Positions 7,969-16,124 of a DNA stretch of 64,000 nt are shown here, in pieces. Both the position numbers and the translations under genes were made by a program. The stretch's first letter is position 1, and the number at the start of each line of letters is the position of its first letter. The stretch lies in NCBI RefSeq assembly GCF_004217145.1, contig NZ_SHKR01000015.1, positions 186,001 through 250,000 of the forward strand. The letters are read 5' to 3'. Under the pieces are notes generated by a model, which made no database searches, was not told the DNA's origin, and saw nothing but the letters and a program-made list of their open reading frames with translations. Source of the stretch: Kribbella rubisoli (lineage in GTDB: Bacteria > Actinomycetota > Actinomycetes > Propionibacteriales > Kribbellaceae).

Positions 7969-9391
7969 CCGTTTGCTGTAGATCGTTGTAGCCAGTGCTC
8001 GACTGCCAGGTTCCGTTGTTGGCCAACTGCACCGCATAGACGGCGTTGTAGGTCTCGGTGGAGCCTGGCAGGTGGGCCTGGGACTGTAGCTTCGGGTCCG
8101 CGATGTTGAGCAGGACCTTGTACTTGCCTGCGGGCAGCTTGACGCTCCAGTTCAGGCTCACGGTCTGGCCGGCGCCCCAGCGACGCGGATCGGCCGGCAC
8201 GTTGACGCGGTAGGTGTGCTTGGAGTTCTGGAACACCAGTTGCACCTGCCGCGGGTTGTACGGCGCCGCCCACCCGTCGTTCCGGATCTTCACGCCGACG
8301 TCGACCTTGCCATGCGACTGCGAGACTGTGGACTGGGTCAGCGCGAACCGGTAGCCGAGCTTCTGCTTCGCGATGTTGATGTTGTCTCCCCAGCTCGCCA
8401 GCACGTCCGGGTGGTACTCGATGTTCAGGAACGAGAAGTGCAGCGCGGCCATCTCGGCCGACGCCGACGGCCACTCCGAGCGCGGCGCGTCCACGCCGCA
8501 GGTCTCGCCGCCCTCCGGCACGTAGTTGGTGTCCTGGGCAACGAAATCCTTGTCCAGCTGGATCGGATCGCTCAGGTAGGTCCCGAAGTCGTCCGGGCTG
8601 GCCAGGAAACAGTCGTTGTGCTGCCCGATCCGTGCGACCGCGGACCCGTCGTACGCCTGCCCCGCGGTCAGCCCGCCCGCGGTACCCGTCGGCACGTTGT
8701 ACATCCGTTGCTTCATGTACGGCGTACGCACCTGGACCATCTTGTCCTTCGGCAACGCCTGGAGCAGCGCGTCGATGACTGCCTTGCGGTCGGCCCAGTT
8801 CTGGTCCGAGACCTGGCTCGGGTCGGCCGGGTTCGAGAAGTAGTCGGTGTAGTAGCCCTCACCCCAGAGCCCGACGAAGCCGGACTGGACGACCGCGATC
8901 ATGTCGGCGTTCTTCCGCAGGATCGGCGTCAGCTGCTTGATCTGCTTGACGACCCGGGCGACCGGCGCATCGCCGTACGGCGTCGGCGGCGGCCAGCCGT
9001 CACCGGGCAGTGCGTAGGCGAACCGGACGATCATCTTCACACCGGCCGCTCGTGCCGTGTTGAAGTCGGCCTGCATCAGGTCGAGGTAGTGCTTGTCGAT
9101 CACGTCCTGCTTGGAGAACTTCTCCAGGTAGAACAGGCGAAGGATCTGGGTGATGTGTTCCTGGGTGCGGAAGTTGCGCAGCTTGGTGACGTCGAGCGGG
9201 ACGTAGCCGGTGTTGTCGGCGTAGTAGTGCGTCTCGGCGTGGTGGTAGAAACCGCGCTCCTGGTTGGAGATGTTCTCGTCGGAGGTGGTGTACGTGACGG
9301 TGGTGCTCGGCGGAGCGTGGTGTGCCATCGCGGTCTGGGTCGGTAGCAACAACCCAACCACCGCGAGGCTAGCGGCAAGCCGTCGTCTCAT
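7955..9391 (-). CDS. Secreted DUF4874/DUF4832 protein
   Basis: The 478-residue product has a signal peptide (MRRRLAASLAVVGLLL, cleavage near AMAHH at 21-25), an N-terminal DUF4874-type domain beginning with NISNQERGFYHH (40-51) and a C-terminal DUF4832-type beta domain. Acidic and aromatic motifs such as GLWGEGYYTDY resemble active sites of (beta/alpha)8 glycosidases, but catalytic activity of the family is unknown to me. The ATG has GAGGAGA upstream. It lies 17 nt downstream of a longer paralogue on the same strand, so the two are co-transcribed and probably exported to act on the same extracellular polysaccharide (inference from the ROK repressor and oxidoreductases next door). Confidence 0.82.
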   Translation of the reverse strand: MRRRLAASLAVVGLLLPTQTAMAHHAPPSTTVTYTTSDENISNQERGFYHHAETHYYADNTGYVPLDVTKLRNFRTQEHITQILRLFYLEKFSKQDVIDKHYLDLMQADFNTARAAGVKMIVRFAYALPGDGWPPPTPYGDAPVARVVKQIKQLTPILRKNADMIAVVQSGFVGLWGEGYYTDYFSNPADPSQVSDQNWADRKAVIDALLQALPKDKMVQVRTPYMKQRMYNVPTGTAGGLTAGQAYDGSAVARIGQHNDCFLASPDDFGTYLSDPIQLDKDFVAQDTNYVPEGGETCGVDAPRSEWPSASAEMAALHFSFLNIEYHPDVLASWGDNINIAKQKLGYRFALTQSTVSQSHGKVDVGVKIRNDGWAAPYNPRQVQLVFQNSKHTYRVNVPADPRRWGAGQTVSLNWSVKLPAGKYKVLLNIADPKLQSQAHLPGSTETYNAVYAVQLANNGTWQSSTGYNDLQQTVTIG

Positions 9392-9408
9392 GCGTGTGTC
9401 TCCTCGGC

Positions 9409-11142
9409 CTAGCTGACGGTGAGCGTGTGCAGGAGCGAGTTCATCCCGGTCGTCGCGTCCCAGGTGCCCTGGTTCGCGAGGTGGATGGAGTACTCGGGGC
9501 GGGTGGACAGGAGCGGATCCGGCAGGTTCAGCAGCAGGGAGTACGAACCTGCCGGAAGATTTGTGGGCAGCGTGAGCGTCTGCGACACCGTGGTCGACGT
9601 ACCAGCCGTCCAGCGGCGCGAGTCGGCGCTCATCGCGAGCTTGTAGGTCGAGCCGGTCGACGTGTTCCGCAGTACGAGCTCGAGGTTGCGGGGGTTGAAG
9701 GGCGTCGCGTAGCCGTCGTTGTGGACGGTGAAGCTCACGGGCAGGCTGCCACCGTGGACCGCGGTGGTCGGGTAGGTGCCGGACTCCAGGCGGAAGCGGT
9801 AGCCGAGGTTCTTGCTGATGTCGGCGAGGCAGCCGCCGGTGTTCCACGAGTTGAGGACGGTCGGCTCGTAGTCGGTGTTGATGAACGACCAGTGGAACTG
9901 CGCGAGCTCGCTGGTCGCGGTCGGGCAGCTCGAGCGCGGCGGGTTCGAGCCGCAGGTCTCGCCGCCCATCGGGACGTACGTCGTGTCGGCCTGGAGGTAC
10001 GGATACTCGACGGACGGGTTCTCATAGGTGCCGAAGTCGTCGGGGCTGGCGAGGAAGCAGTCGTTGTGGTGACCGATGCGAGACAGCGCCGAGCCGTTGT
10101 AGGCGGCACCTGGTTGTACGGCGGTCGTCGAGTACATGGTGCGCTTGAACTTCGGCGTACGGAGCTGGATCATCCGGGTCGACGGGACGACGCTCAGCAG
10201 CTTGTCGGTGACGGCCTTGCGGTTGGCCCAGTCGGTCGACGTGACTGTGCCGGCGTTGCCGAAGTTCTGCGTGTAGTACCACTCACCCCAGGCCCCGATG
10301 AGACCTGCTTGGACAACCGCGATGACGTCCTTGCCGGAGCTGAGGTACGGCGCCAGTTGGTCGAGGTGGGCGAGGATCCTGTCCTTCGTCGTGTCGTCGC
10401 CGGCGGTCGAGGTCGTGTATGCGAAGCGGAGGACCATCTTCAGACCGGCTGCCCGGACGGTGTCGATCTGCTGCTGGAGCTGATCGAGAGCCGCTTGTGC
10501 GATCGGCCCGTTCTTGTACTCCGACAAGTAGAAGACGCACATCACCAGCGAGATGCCCTGACTGGTGCGGTAGCTCTGCAGAGTGCTCTGGGAGAAGTCG
10601 GCTTTGTCGCAGTCACCGGTGTGGTGGTAGAACCCGCGCTCCGGATTGGCGAAGTTGTCGGTCGACGGTGTGTAGGTCACTCCGCCGCTGGTGCCGCCGG
10701 AGTACACGTGGGTGTACTTCGTTGACGTCTCGAGTGGTGCTTCCACCTGGAAGATCAGATCGGCGTCGTTCGGGGTGGCGGTCTCGCCGAGGTCCGAGCG
10801 GTTGACGGTCCACTGTGCGACTCCGCCTGAGCTGGAGAACGTGACTGTGCGGATGAGCGTCCAGCTCCAGCCGGTGCCCGTGTGCTGGTACAGGCTGCCG
10901 TTCTCGAGCAGGTAGTCGGCGCCGGTGCCTGCCTGCGCGAACCCGGTCGACGCGCTGCGGTCGGTGTCGACGTACGCGCGGAGGAACTGCGGGGTGCCGG
11001 TGTAGGAGAAGCGGTAGGTGACGGTCGTGGCGGTGTTGGTCGCGGAGGTGCCGCTGATCGTCGCCTGGGCGGGGGAGACCAGCAGGGCGCAGAGCAGTGC
11101 ACCGGTGAGGAGTGCGTTGAGCAGGCGGAACGGACGCATCAT
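9409..11142 (-). CDS. Secreted DUF4874/DUF4832 protein with extra N-terminal beta domain
   Basis: A 577-residue paralogue of the preceding secreted protein. After a signal peptide (residues 1 to about 27, ending SPAQA) it has an additional domain of about 120 residues (around 28-150, Thr/Ser-rich, containing FLRAYVDTDRSAS), then the shared DUF4874 start NFANPERGFYHH, the GAWGEWYYTQNF motif and a DUF4832 C-terminus. GAGAGGAAG precedes the first of two adjacent ATGs. The upstream 11175-11200 element resembles the ROK operator at 12358-12380, so the tandem pair is probably controlled by the neighbouring ROK repressor. The two proteins share the motif GHHNDCFLASP or a close variant, confirming duplication. 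Confidence 0.82.
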   Translation of the reverse strand: MMRPFRLLNALLTGALLCALLVSPAQATISGTSATNTATTVTYRFSYTGTPQFLRAYVDTDRSASTGFAQAGTGADYLLENGSLYQHTGTGWSWTLIRTVTFSSSGGVAQWTVNRSDLGETATPNDADLIFQVEAPLETSTKYTHVYSGGTSGGVTYTPSTDNFANPERGFYHHTGDCDKADFSQSTLQSYRTSQGISLVMCVFYLSEYKNGPIAQAALDQLQQQIDTVRAAGLKMVLRFAYTTSTAGDDTTKDRILAHLDQLAPYLSSGKDVIAVVQAGLIGAWGEWYYTQNFGNAGTVTSTDWANRKAVTDKLLSVVPSTRMIQLRTPKFKRTMYSTTAVQPGAAYNGSALSRIGHHNDCFLASPDDFGTYENPSVEYPYLQADTTYVPMGGETCGSNPPRSSCPTATSELAQFHWSFINTDYEPTVLNSWNTGGCLADISKNLGYRFRLESGTYPTTAVHGGSLPVSFTVHNDGYATPFNPRNLELVLRNTSTGSTYKLAMSADSRRWTAGTSTTVSQTLTLPTNLPAGSYSLLLNLPDPLLSTRPEYSIHLANQGTWDATTGMNSLLHTLTVS

Positions 11143-11174
11143 GATGCTTCCTCTCGCTGGGCGGGGCGATGGGA

Positions 11175-11200
11175 ATAATCATGGAGTCCAGGAAAATTAT
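11175..11200. promoter_or_regulatory. Degenerate copy of the ROK operator
   Basis: Read on the minus strand this 26-nt element carries the GGACTCC centre seen in the perfect palindrome at 12358-12380, with TT-T upstream and GAT-A downstream at matching spacing. It lies 32 nt upstream of the first DUF4832 gene, where a repressor would be expected to act. Confidence 0.55.
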
Positions 11201-11201
11201 G

Positions 11202-12344
11202 TCAAGGTCTCAGGCCGGTCCTGATCGTCGCCTCGACCTCATCGAGCGCGAGTCGTACGGCGCCGAGCGCGACCCCTTCGTCGGCAAACGCCGAGACGCG
11301 GATCTCCGGTGTCCGCAAACACCAACGATCCAGCTCCCGCCGCAGCGGCTCCACCATCACGTCGGCCGACCGCGAGAACCCGCCCCCGATCACCACCAGC
11401 TGCGGGTCCAACGTCAGCACGAGCGCCGAGGCCCCGACCGCAAGATCCTGCACATAGTCACGGATGGCCTGGACGGCACTCTGATCACCCGCCCGGGCGG
11501 CGATGAACACGCTCTCGAACTCAACCGGAGCGGAGGGAGAGGCTGCGGTCCCCTCGAGCCAACTGGTGAGGTGTTCCGGGGCGCGTAGCCAGCCGGCGGC
11601 CGGCAGGGCGCCTATTTCGCCTGACCAGTTGGCGAAGCCTCGGTGGAGTTTGCCGTCGATGATCAGGCCGGCGCCGGTGCGGAGGCCGGCCAGCAGGAAC
11701 ACAACGTCTTTTGCATAGCGGGCGACTCCGTGCCAGGTCTCCGCAAGCGCCGCCAGCTTGCAGTCGTTCTCCACTCGGACGGGCCCGGGTACAAGGCGGC
11801 GTACGTGGGCGGCCAGGTCGACCCCGCTCCACTCCGGGAGGGAGTCGGACAGCATCACCTTGCCGGAGCCGTCGACGAGGCCGGTGGTCGCGACGCCTGT
11901 GGACCAGATCTGACCGGCCTCGACGCCCGCGCCGGCCAGCGCCTTCGCGACGCAGCGATCCATCGCCGCGAGTCGCTCGCGTCGGCCCGCCTCGGGATCG
12001 ACGGTGATGCGCGTCTGGTTCAGCACCTTGCCGTCGAGGTCGGTGACGAGCGCGAGCGCCTTGTGTCCGCCGATGTCCACCCCGAGCAACCGCCCGGCTC
12101 CGGCGTTGAACCGGTACCGCCGCGCCGGCCGGCCGACCGACCCCGACGCCGGCGCGACCTCGGCCAGCCAGCCGCGTCCGAGCAGGTCGCGTGCAACATC
12201 TTCGGTCGAAGCGCGCGACAGTCCCGTCCGTTTGGACAATTCGGTGAGTGTGAGGGGCTGATCGCCCCGCAACTCCCGCAGTACGGCGGACGCGTTGAGC
12301 TGGCGCAACCGCGAGAGATCCCCGCCGACCGGCTCCTCGCTCAT
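11202..12344 (-). CDS. ROK-family transcriptional repressor
   Basis: The 380-residue protein has an N-terminal winged helix (about residues 15-75; LTLTELSKRTGLSRAST) and a ROK sugar-binding domain with LGVDIGGHKALALV and VVIGGGFSRS. The Cys-rich zinc motif of many ROK proteins is absent. Such proteins bind operators near sugar-use genes and release on binding a sugar or sugar phosphate. It is divergent from two Gfo/Idh/MocA oxidoreductase genes and downstream of a perfect palindrome that fits an autoregulated operator. Confidence 0.9.
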   Translation of the reverse strand: MSEEPVGGDLSRLRQLNASAVLRELRGDQPLTLTELSKRTGLSRASTEDVARDLLGRGWLAEVAPASGSVGRPARRYRFNAGAGRLLGVDIGGHKALALVTDLDGKVLNQTRITVDPEAGRRERLAAMDRCVAKALAGAGVEAGQIWSTGVATTGLVDGSGKVMLSDSLPEWSGVDLAAHVRRLVPGPVRVENDCKLAALAETWHGVARYAKDVVFLLAGLRTGAGLIIDGKLHRGFANWSGEIGALPAAGWLRAPEHLTSWLEGTAASPSAPVEFESVFIAARAGDQSAVQAIRDYVQDLAVGASALVLTLDPQLVVIGGGFSRSADVMVEPLRRELDRWCLRTPEIRVSAFADEGVALGAVRLALDEVEATIRTGLRP

Positions 12345-12357
12345 CGTCGCTCCTCAC

Positions 12358-12380
12358 GTTATCCAGGACTCCTGGATAAC
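12358..12380. promoter_or_regulatory. Perfect palindromic operator between ROK gene and oxidoreductase operon
   Basis: GTTATCCAGGA (12358-12368) and TCCTGGATAAC (12370-12380) are exact reverse complements around a central C. The site begins 14 nt upstream of the ROK start codon and sits in the divergent promoter region. Together with the related element at 11175 it is the best candidate for this ROK protein's binding site. Confidence 0.75.
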
Positions 12381-12451
12381 TATAAGCACTCCGACTGCGC
12401 GCGGATCTCACCGTGTGAAAGGGCGCGCCGCACCCCTGTCCAGACCTCCTG

Positions 12452-12461
12452 ACAACGTTGT
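12452..12461. promoter_or_regulatory. LacI-type operator candidate 1
   Basis: ACAACGTTGT is a perfect 10-bp palindrome with the central CG typical of LacI-family operators, upstream of the oxidoreductase operon. No LacI gene is in the window. Confidence 0.4.
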
Positions 12462-12486
12462 ACCGTGATCTGCCGACGGTCGATCC

Positions 12487-12496
12487 GAAACGTTTC
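12487..12496. promoter_or_regulatory. LacI-type operator candidate 2
   Basis: GAAACGTTTC is a second perfect central-CG palindrome, only 18 nt from the GTG start of the first oxidoreductase, so a bound repressor would block initiation. Its relation to the upstream copy is by pattern only. Confidence 0.4.
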
Positions 12497-12513
12497 CGCA
12501 TCAGGAGGACCAG

Positions 12514-13494
12514 GTGTCCAACCCACTGAAGATCGCGACCCTCAGCTTCTGGCACGTGCACGCCGGCGACTATTCGAGGCAGGCCAAGGCGCACCCGGGG
12601 ACGGAATTGGTGGCCGTCTGGGACGACGACCCGGACCGCGGCAAGTCCGCCGCCGAACAGTTCGGGGTCGAGTTCACCGACGACCTCGACGCACTGCTTG
12701 CGCGCGAGGACCTCGACGGCGTGGTGATCACAACGCCGACCGACGTCCACCGCGACGTGATGGTGAAGGCGGCCCAGGCCGGCAAGCACATCTTCACCGA
12801 GAAGGTGCTCGCGCCGACGGTCGCCGAGGCCGAGGAGATCGTGGCCGCGACCGACGAGGCCGGTGTGAAGCTGGTTGTCTCGCTCCCGCGGCTCTATCAC
12901 GGCTACACGCAGGCGATCAGCGAGGTCATCGACGACGGCACGCTGGGCACGATCACCTACGGCCGGGTCCGGCTGTCGCACGACGGCGCCATCCCGCGCG
13001 ACGGCGTCGAGGGCTGGTTGCCGCAGCGGTTCTTCGAGCCGTCGACCGCCATCGGCGGGGCGCTCACCGACCTCGGCTGCCACCCGGTGTACCTGACCCA
13101 GTCGTTCCTCGGCGCGCAGCCCGACACGGTCAGTGCGACGTACCGTTCTATCGCCGAGCGCGGCCTGGAAGACAACGCTGTCGTGGTCGTCGGGTACCCG
13201 GACCAGAAGATCGGCGTGATCGAGGCCGGGTTCGCGAGCAACAACCCGTTCACGATCGAGCTGTTCGGCACCGATGGAACGCTCACCTACACGGACGCGG
13301 GCAATGTGCTGCTGGTGAACGGCGAGCAGGTGGACGTGCCTGAGCACTCGACCGATGCGTTCGCGCAATGGGTCGACCACATCAGCAACGGGACCCGCGC
13401 GGACGACAACATCGCGCGCGCAGTCGAGCTGACGCGTTTGGTGGTAGCTGCGAACGAGGCCGCCAAGACCGGTAACGCCATCGCCTACAACTGA
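12514..13494 (+). CDS. Gfo/Idh/MocA-family oxidoreductase 1
   Basis: A 326-residue NAD(P)-dependent dehydrogenase of the Gfo/Idh/MocA family, which oxidises or isomerises sugars, inositols and their derivatives. It has an N-terminal Rossmann domain and the segment GKHIFTEKVLAPTVAEAEE, in which the usual catalytic EKP reads EKV, and the C-terminal GGALTDLGCHPVYL helix with the conserved His. The EKP to EKV change is noteworthy, although the Lys is kept. AGGAGGA at 12503-12509 fixes the GTG start. Its stop is 11 nt before the second oxidoreductase, so they form an operon, probably processing sugar released by the secreted proteins (inference). Confidence 0.9.
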   Translation: MSNPLKIATLSFWHVHAGDYSRQAKAHPGTELVAVWDDDPDRGKSAAEQFGVEFTDDLDALLAREDLDGVVITTPTDVHRDVMVKAAQAGKHIFTEKVLAPTVAEAEEIVAATDEAGVKLVVSLPRLYHGYTQAISEVIDDGTLGTITYGRVRLSHDGAIPRDGVEGWLPQRFFEPSTAIGGALTDLGCHPVYLTQSFLGAQPDTVSATYRSIAERGLEDNAVVVVGYPDQKIGVIEAGFASNNPFTIELFGTDGTLTYTDAGNVLLVNGEQVDVPEHSTDAFAQWVDHISNGTRADDNIARAVELTRLVVAANEAAKTGNAIAYN

Positions 13495-13505
13495 GGAGAC
13501 TTCCG

Positions 13506-14507
13506 ATGATCAAGGTTGGGCTCATTGGGGCCGGCGGGATCGCGTCGGCGCACATCAAGGGCTACCGGCAGCACGCCGACAAGATCGGCGTGACGGCGGT
13601 TGCGGACGCGGTCGAGGAGACGGCGACCAAGCGCGGCGAGGAGCTCGGCGCGACGCCGTACGCCGGAGACCAGGCGTATCGGGAGATGCTCGCCAACGAG
13701 GACCTGGACGCGGTCGACATCTGCCTGCCGCATCACCTGCACCGCGACGCGATCGTCGCGGCCGCCGAGGCGGGCAAGCACATCCTGTGCGAGAAGCCGC
13801 TGTGTCTGTCGGCCGAGGAAGCAGCCGATGTGCGCAAGGCGGTTGTCAAAAGCGGTGTGACGCTGATGTGTGCGCACAACCAGTTGTTCATGCCGGCTGT
13901 CGCCAAGGCGCGCGAGCTGCTGCAGGCGGGCACGATCGGCACCGTTTACGAGGTGCGGACCACCGACAGCTTCTACAACGACTTCGACCCGAGTTCGATG
14001 GGCTGGCGGGCGAGCAGCAAGACGAGTGGCGGCGGCGAGCTCATTGACACCGGGTACCACCCCACCTATCTGATGCTGCACCTCGCCGGCGGGCTGCCGG
14101 TCGAGGCGACCGCGATGCTGTCCACGCACCGGTTGAAGTTCATGGAGGGCGAGGACTCCGCGCAGGTCCTGATCAAGTTCGACAACGGAGTCGTCGGTCA
14201 GCTCGTGACCAGCTGGGCCTACCAGCCGGCCGCCTCCACCGAACGCTTCTCCGCCGTCGGCGAGCTCGGCTCACTGACCAGTGACGGTACGACGCTGTCC
14301 TACCGCCTGCGGTCCGGCGAGACCGAGACCTTCGACTTCGAGCCGGTGGACACGTTCGTCGCCGAGATCGGCCACTTCGCCGATTCCCTGCTCGGCAAGA
14401 CCCGTCCGCTGCACACCGAGGAGGAAGGGATCGCCGTCCTCGGCATCCTGCTCGCGGCGTACGAAGGCTCACGGTCGAAGACGATCGCGCCGGTCCTGAA
14501 GGTCTGA
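13506..14507 (+). CDS. Gfo/Idh/MocA-family oxidoreductase 2
   Basis: The 333-residue protein begins with a classic NAD(P)-binding loop (GLIGAGGIASAHI), has the canonical EKP motif (GKHILCEKPLCLS, Lys catalytic) and the substrate-side GGGELIDTGYHPTYL with conserved Asp and His. It is co-transcribed with a family member that has EKV instead of EKP, so the pair may carry out oxidation and re-reduction steps at different carbons, as known for some sugar epimerisation pathways. A strong hairpin follows the stop. Confidence 0.92.
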   Translation: MIKVGLIGAGGIASAHIKGYRQHADKIGVTAVADAVEETATKRGEELGATPYAGDQAYREMLANEDLDAVDICLPHHLHRDAIVAAAEAGKHILCEKPLCLSAEEAADVRKAVVKSGVTLMCAHNQLFMPAVAKARELLQAGTIGTVYEVRTTDSFYNDFDPSSMGWRASSKTSGGGELIDTGYHPTYLMLHLAGGLPVEATAMLSTHRLKFMEGEDSAQVLIKFDNGVVGQLVTSWAYQPAASTERFSAVGELGSLTSDGTTLSYRLRSGETETFDFEPVDTFVAEIGHFADSLLGKTRPLHTEEEGIAVLGILLAAYEGSRSKTIAPVLKV

Positions 14508-14514
14508 TCGTTGC

Positions 14515-14554
14515 GTCCGAAGAAGTGTGGTCTATAGCCCACGCTTCTTCGGAC
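14515..14554. terminator. Bidirectional terminator hairpin
   Basis: The arms GTCCGAAGAAGTGTGG and CCACGCTTCTTCGGAC pair over 16 bp, with a single G-T wobble, around a loop of about eight bases. It fills the 48-nt gap between two convergent genes and can terminate both. Confidence 0.88.
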
Positions 14555-14555
14555 G

Positions 14556-15464
14556 TCAGGCCTGGTGGAAGTAGAAGGGCTTCGACAGGTCGTCGAGGAG
14601 GGCGGGGTGGGTCGGGTGCCAGTCGAGCAACTCGGTTGTCCGGGTCGCGGTGGTCGGGTTGTCGAGGGTGGCGAAGTGGGCCAGGAAGCCGAGGTACTCC
14701 GGCGCCTGCTCGAGGGTGATTGAGCGAGCGGGGAGGTTCACCCCCTGGCCGATTGCCTCGGAGATTCGGCGTACCGTGATGCCTTCGTCCTGGACGGCGT
14801 GCAGGCGGCTGCCCGCAGGGGCCGACTCGAGGGCAAGCCGGTACAGCCAGGCGGCGTCGAGCGTGTGTACGGACGGCCAGCGGTTGGCGCCGTCGCCGAC
14901 GTACGCCGCGAAGCCGTTCTTGCGGGCGAAGGTGATCATCGACGGCGCGAAGCCGCTGGTGTCGAGTTCGCTGTGGGTGATCGGTGGCAGCCGGACGACC
15001 GACGTGCGGATGCCCTTGGCGGCCGCGTCGACGAGGAAGTTCTCCGCGTCGATGCGGTATCCGCTGGGCATCGTGTCGTCCTCGGTGCCCGGGCGGTCGA
15101 GGCCGGCGTAGCTGAGCAGGCCGGTGCCCGACGTACCGACGAGCGGCTTGTCCGTTCCCGCCAGGACCTCGGCCATCGCGCGGATGGCGGCGAGGTCGGT
15201 CTCGGCTGCGCCGGCGCGGTCGCCGGTCATCATCCAGTCATGCCGGAACGCGAGGTGTACGACGCCGTCGGAGGCGTCGGCCGCCGCTCGTAGAGCGTCG
15301 AGGTCGTCCAGGTCGCCGCGCACCACGTCGGCGCCCCATTCGGTGAGCTTGGCCGCGGAGGCGTCGGAGCGGGCCAGGCCTGTGACCGAGTGGCCGTGTT
15401 GCAGGAGTTCCGGGACGAGGCCCGAACCGACGTGGCCGGAGGCTCCGGTGATGAACACGCGCAT
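14556..15464 (-). CDS. NAD(P)-dependent epimerase/dehydratase family (extended SDR)
   Basis: A 302-residue SDR-fold protein with the nucleotide-binding loop TGASGHVGSGL at residues 6-16. The catalytic Tyr-x3-Lys is not obvious; GYRIDAEN sits at the expected Tyr position without the Lys, as in many atypical SDRs. It is divergent from a TetR gene and the 87-nt region between them holds two operators, so it is the probable target of that repressor. The substrate is unknown. Confidence 0.85.
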   Translation of the reverse strand: MRVFITGASGHVGSGLVPELLQHGHSVTGLARSDASAAKLTEWGADVVRGDLDDLDALRAAADASDGVVHLAFRHDWMMTGDRAGAAETDLAAIRAMAEVLAGTDKPLVGTSGTGLLSYAGLDRPGTEDDTMPSGYRIDAENFLVDAAAKGIRTSVVRLPPITHSELDTSGFAPSMITFARKNGFAAYVGDGANRWPSVHTLDAAWLYRLALESAPAGSRLHAVQDEGITVRRISEAIGQGVNLPARSITLEQAPEYLGFLAHFATLDNPTTATRTTELLDWHPTHPALLDDLSKPFYFHQA

Positions 15465-15480
15465 GGAAGTTCCCTTCGAG

Positions 15481-15501
15481 TGATGTCATTGACTGACATC
15501 A
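15481..15501. promoter_or_regulatory. TetR operator, copy 1
   Basis: TGATGTCA and TGACATCA are 8-bp inverted arms around TTGAC. The 21-nt sequence is the exact reverse complement of copy 2 at 15517-15537. It begins 17 nt from the epimerase start. Confidence 0.85.
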
Positions 15502-15516
15502 CAATGCTACACATGC

Positions 15517-15537
15517 TGATGTCAGTCAATGACATCA
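15517..15537. promoter_or_regulatory. TetR operator, copy 2
   Basis: An exact inverted copy of the 15481-15501 element, ending 14 nt before the TetR start codon. Two identical sites in a divergent promoter suggest co-repression of both genes. Confidence 0.85.
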
Positions 15538-15551
15538 GCTAGGATCGACCC

Positions 15552-16124
15552 ATGGGACGGTGGGAACCGGACGCGGCCGGGCGACTGCGTGAGGCGGCGA
15601 TGGCGCTGTACGCCGAGCACGGGTACGACGGCACGACCGTCGCCGAGATCGCCGACCGGGCCGGTGTCACCGCGCGCACGTTCTTCCGGCACTTCGCGGA
15701 CAAGCGCGAGGTGCTGTTCGCCGGATCCGAGCTGCTCGAGCAGCTGATGGTGAAGGCGCTGGCCGATGCTCCGGCGGACGCGACGCCGATGGAGGCGGTC
15801 GCGGCCGCCGTGCTGGCGTCGGCCGAGTTCTTCGACGACATCCGCCGGGAGTACTCACGCCGCCGTCAGGGCGTCATCAACGCGACCCCCGAGCTGCGCG
15901 AGCGCGAGCTGATCAAGATGGCCGCGCTGACGTCGGCGCTCACCAAGGGCTTGCTCGAGCGCGGGGTCGCTCCCGACGTCGCGCCGCTCGCGGCCGAGAC
16001 CGGGGTCGCGGTCTTCCGGGTGTCGTTCGAGCGATGGATCTCCGACCCGGACGGCGAGCCGATCGTCGACATCATCCGTTCGACGCTGAAGACCCTGAAG
16101 GCTCTGTCCGGCCTGACTGCTTGA
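15552..16124 (+). CDS. TetR-family transcriptional repressor
   Basis: The 190-residue protein has a canonical TetR helix-turn-helix (about residues 25-50: TTVAEIADRAGVTARTFFRHF) followed by an all-helical ligand domain. It is divergent from the SDR epimerase with twin palindromes between them, which supports local autoregulation and control of the epimerase. Its last 53 nt overlap the convergent ltrA-like gene, so read-through from either side would produce antisense RNA. Confidence 0.92.
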   Translation: MGRWEPDAAGRLREAAMALYAEHGYDGTTVAEIADRAGVTARTFFRHFADKREVLFAGSELLEQLMVKALADAPADATPMEAVAAAVLASAEFFDDIRREYSRRRQGVINATPELRERELIKMAALTSALTKGLLERGVAPDVAPLAAETGVAVFRVSFERWISDPDGEPIVDIIRSTLKTLKALSGLTA

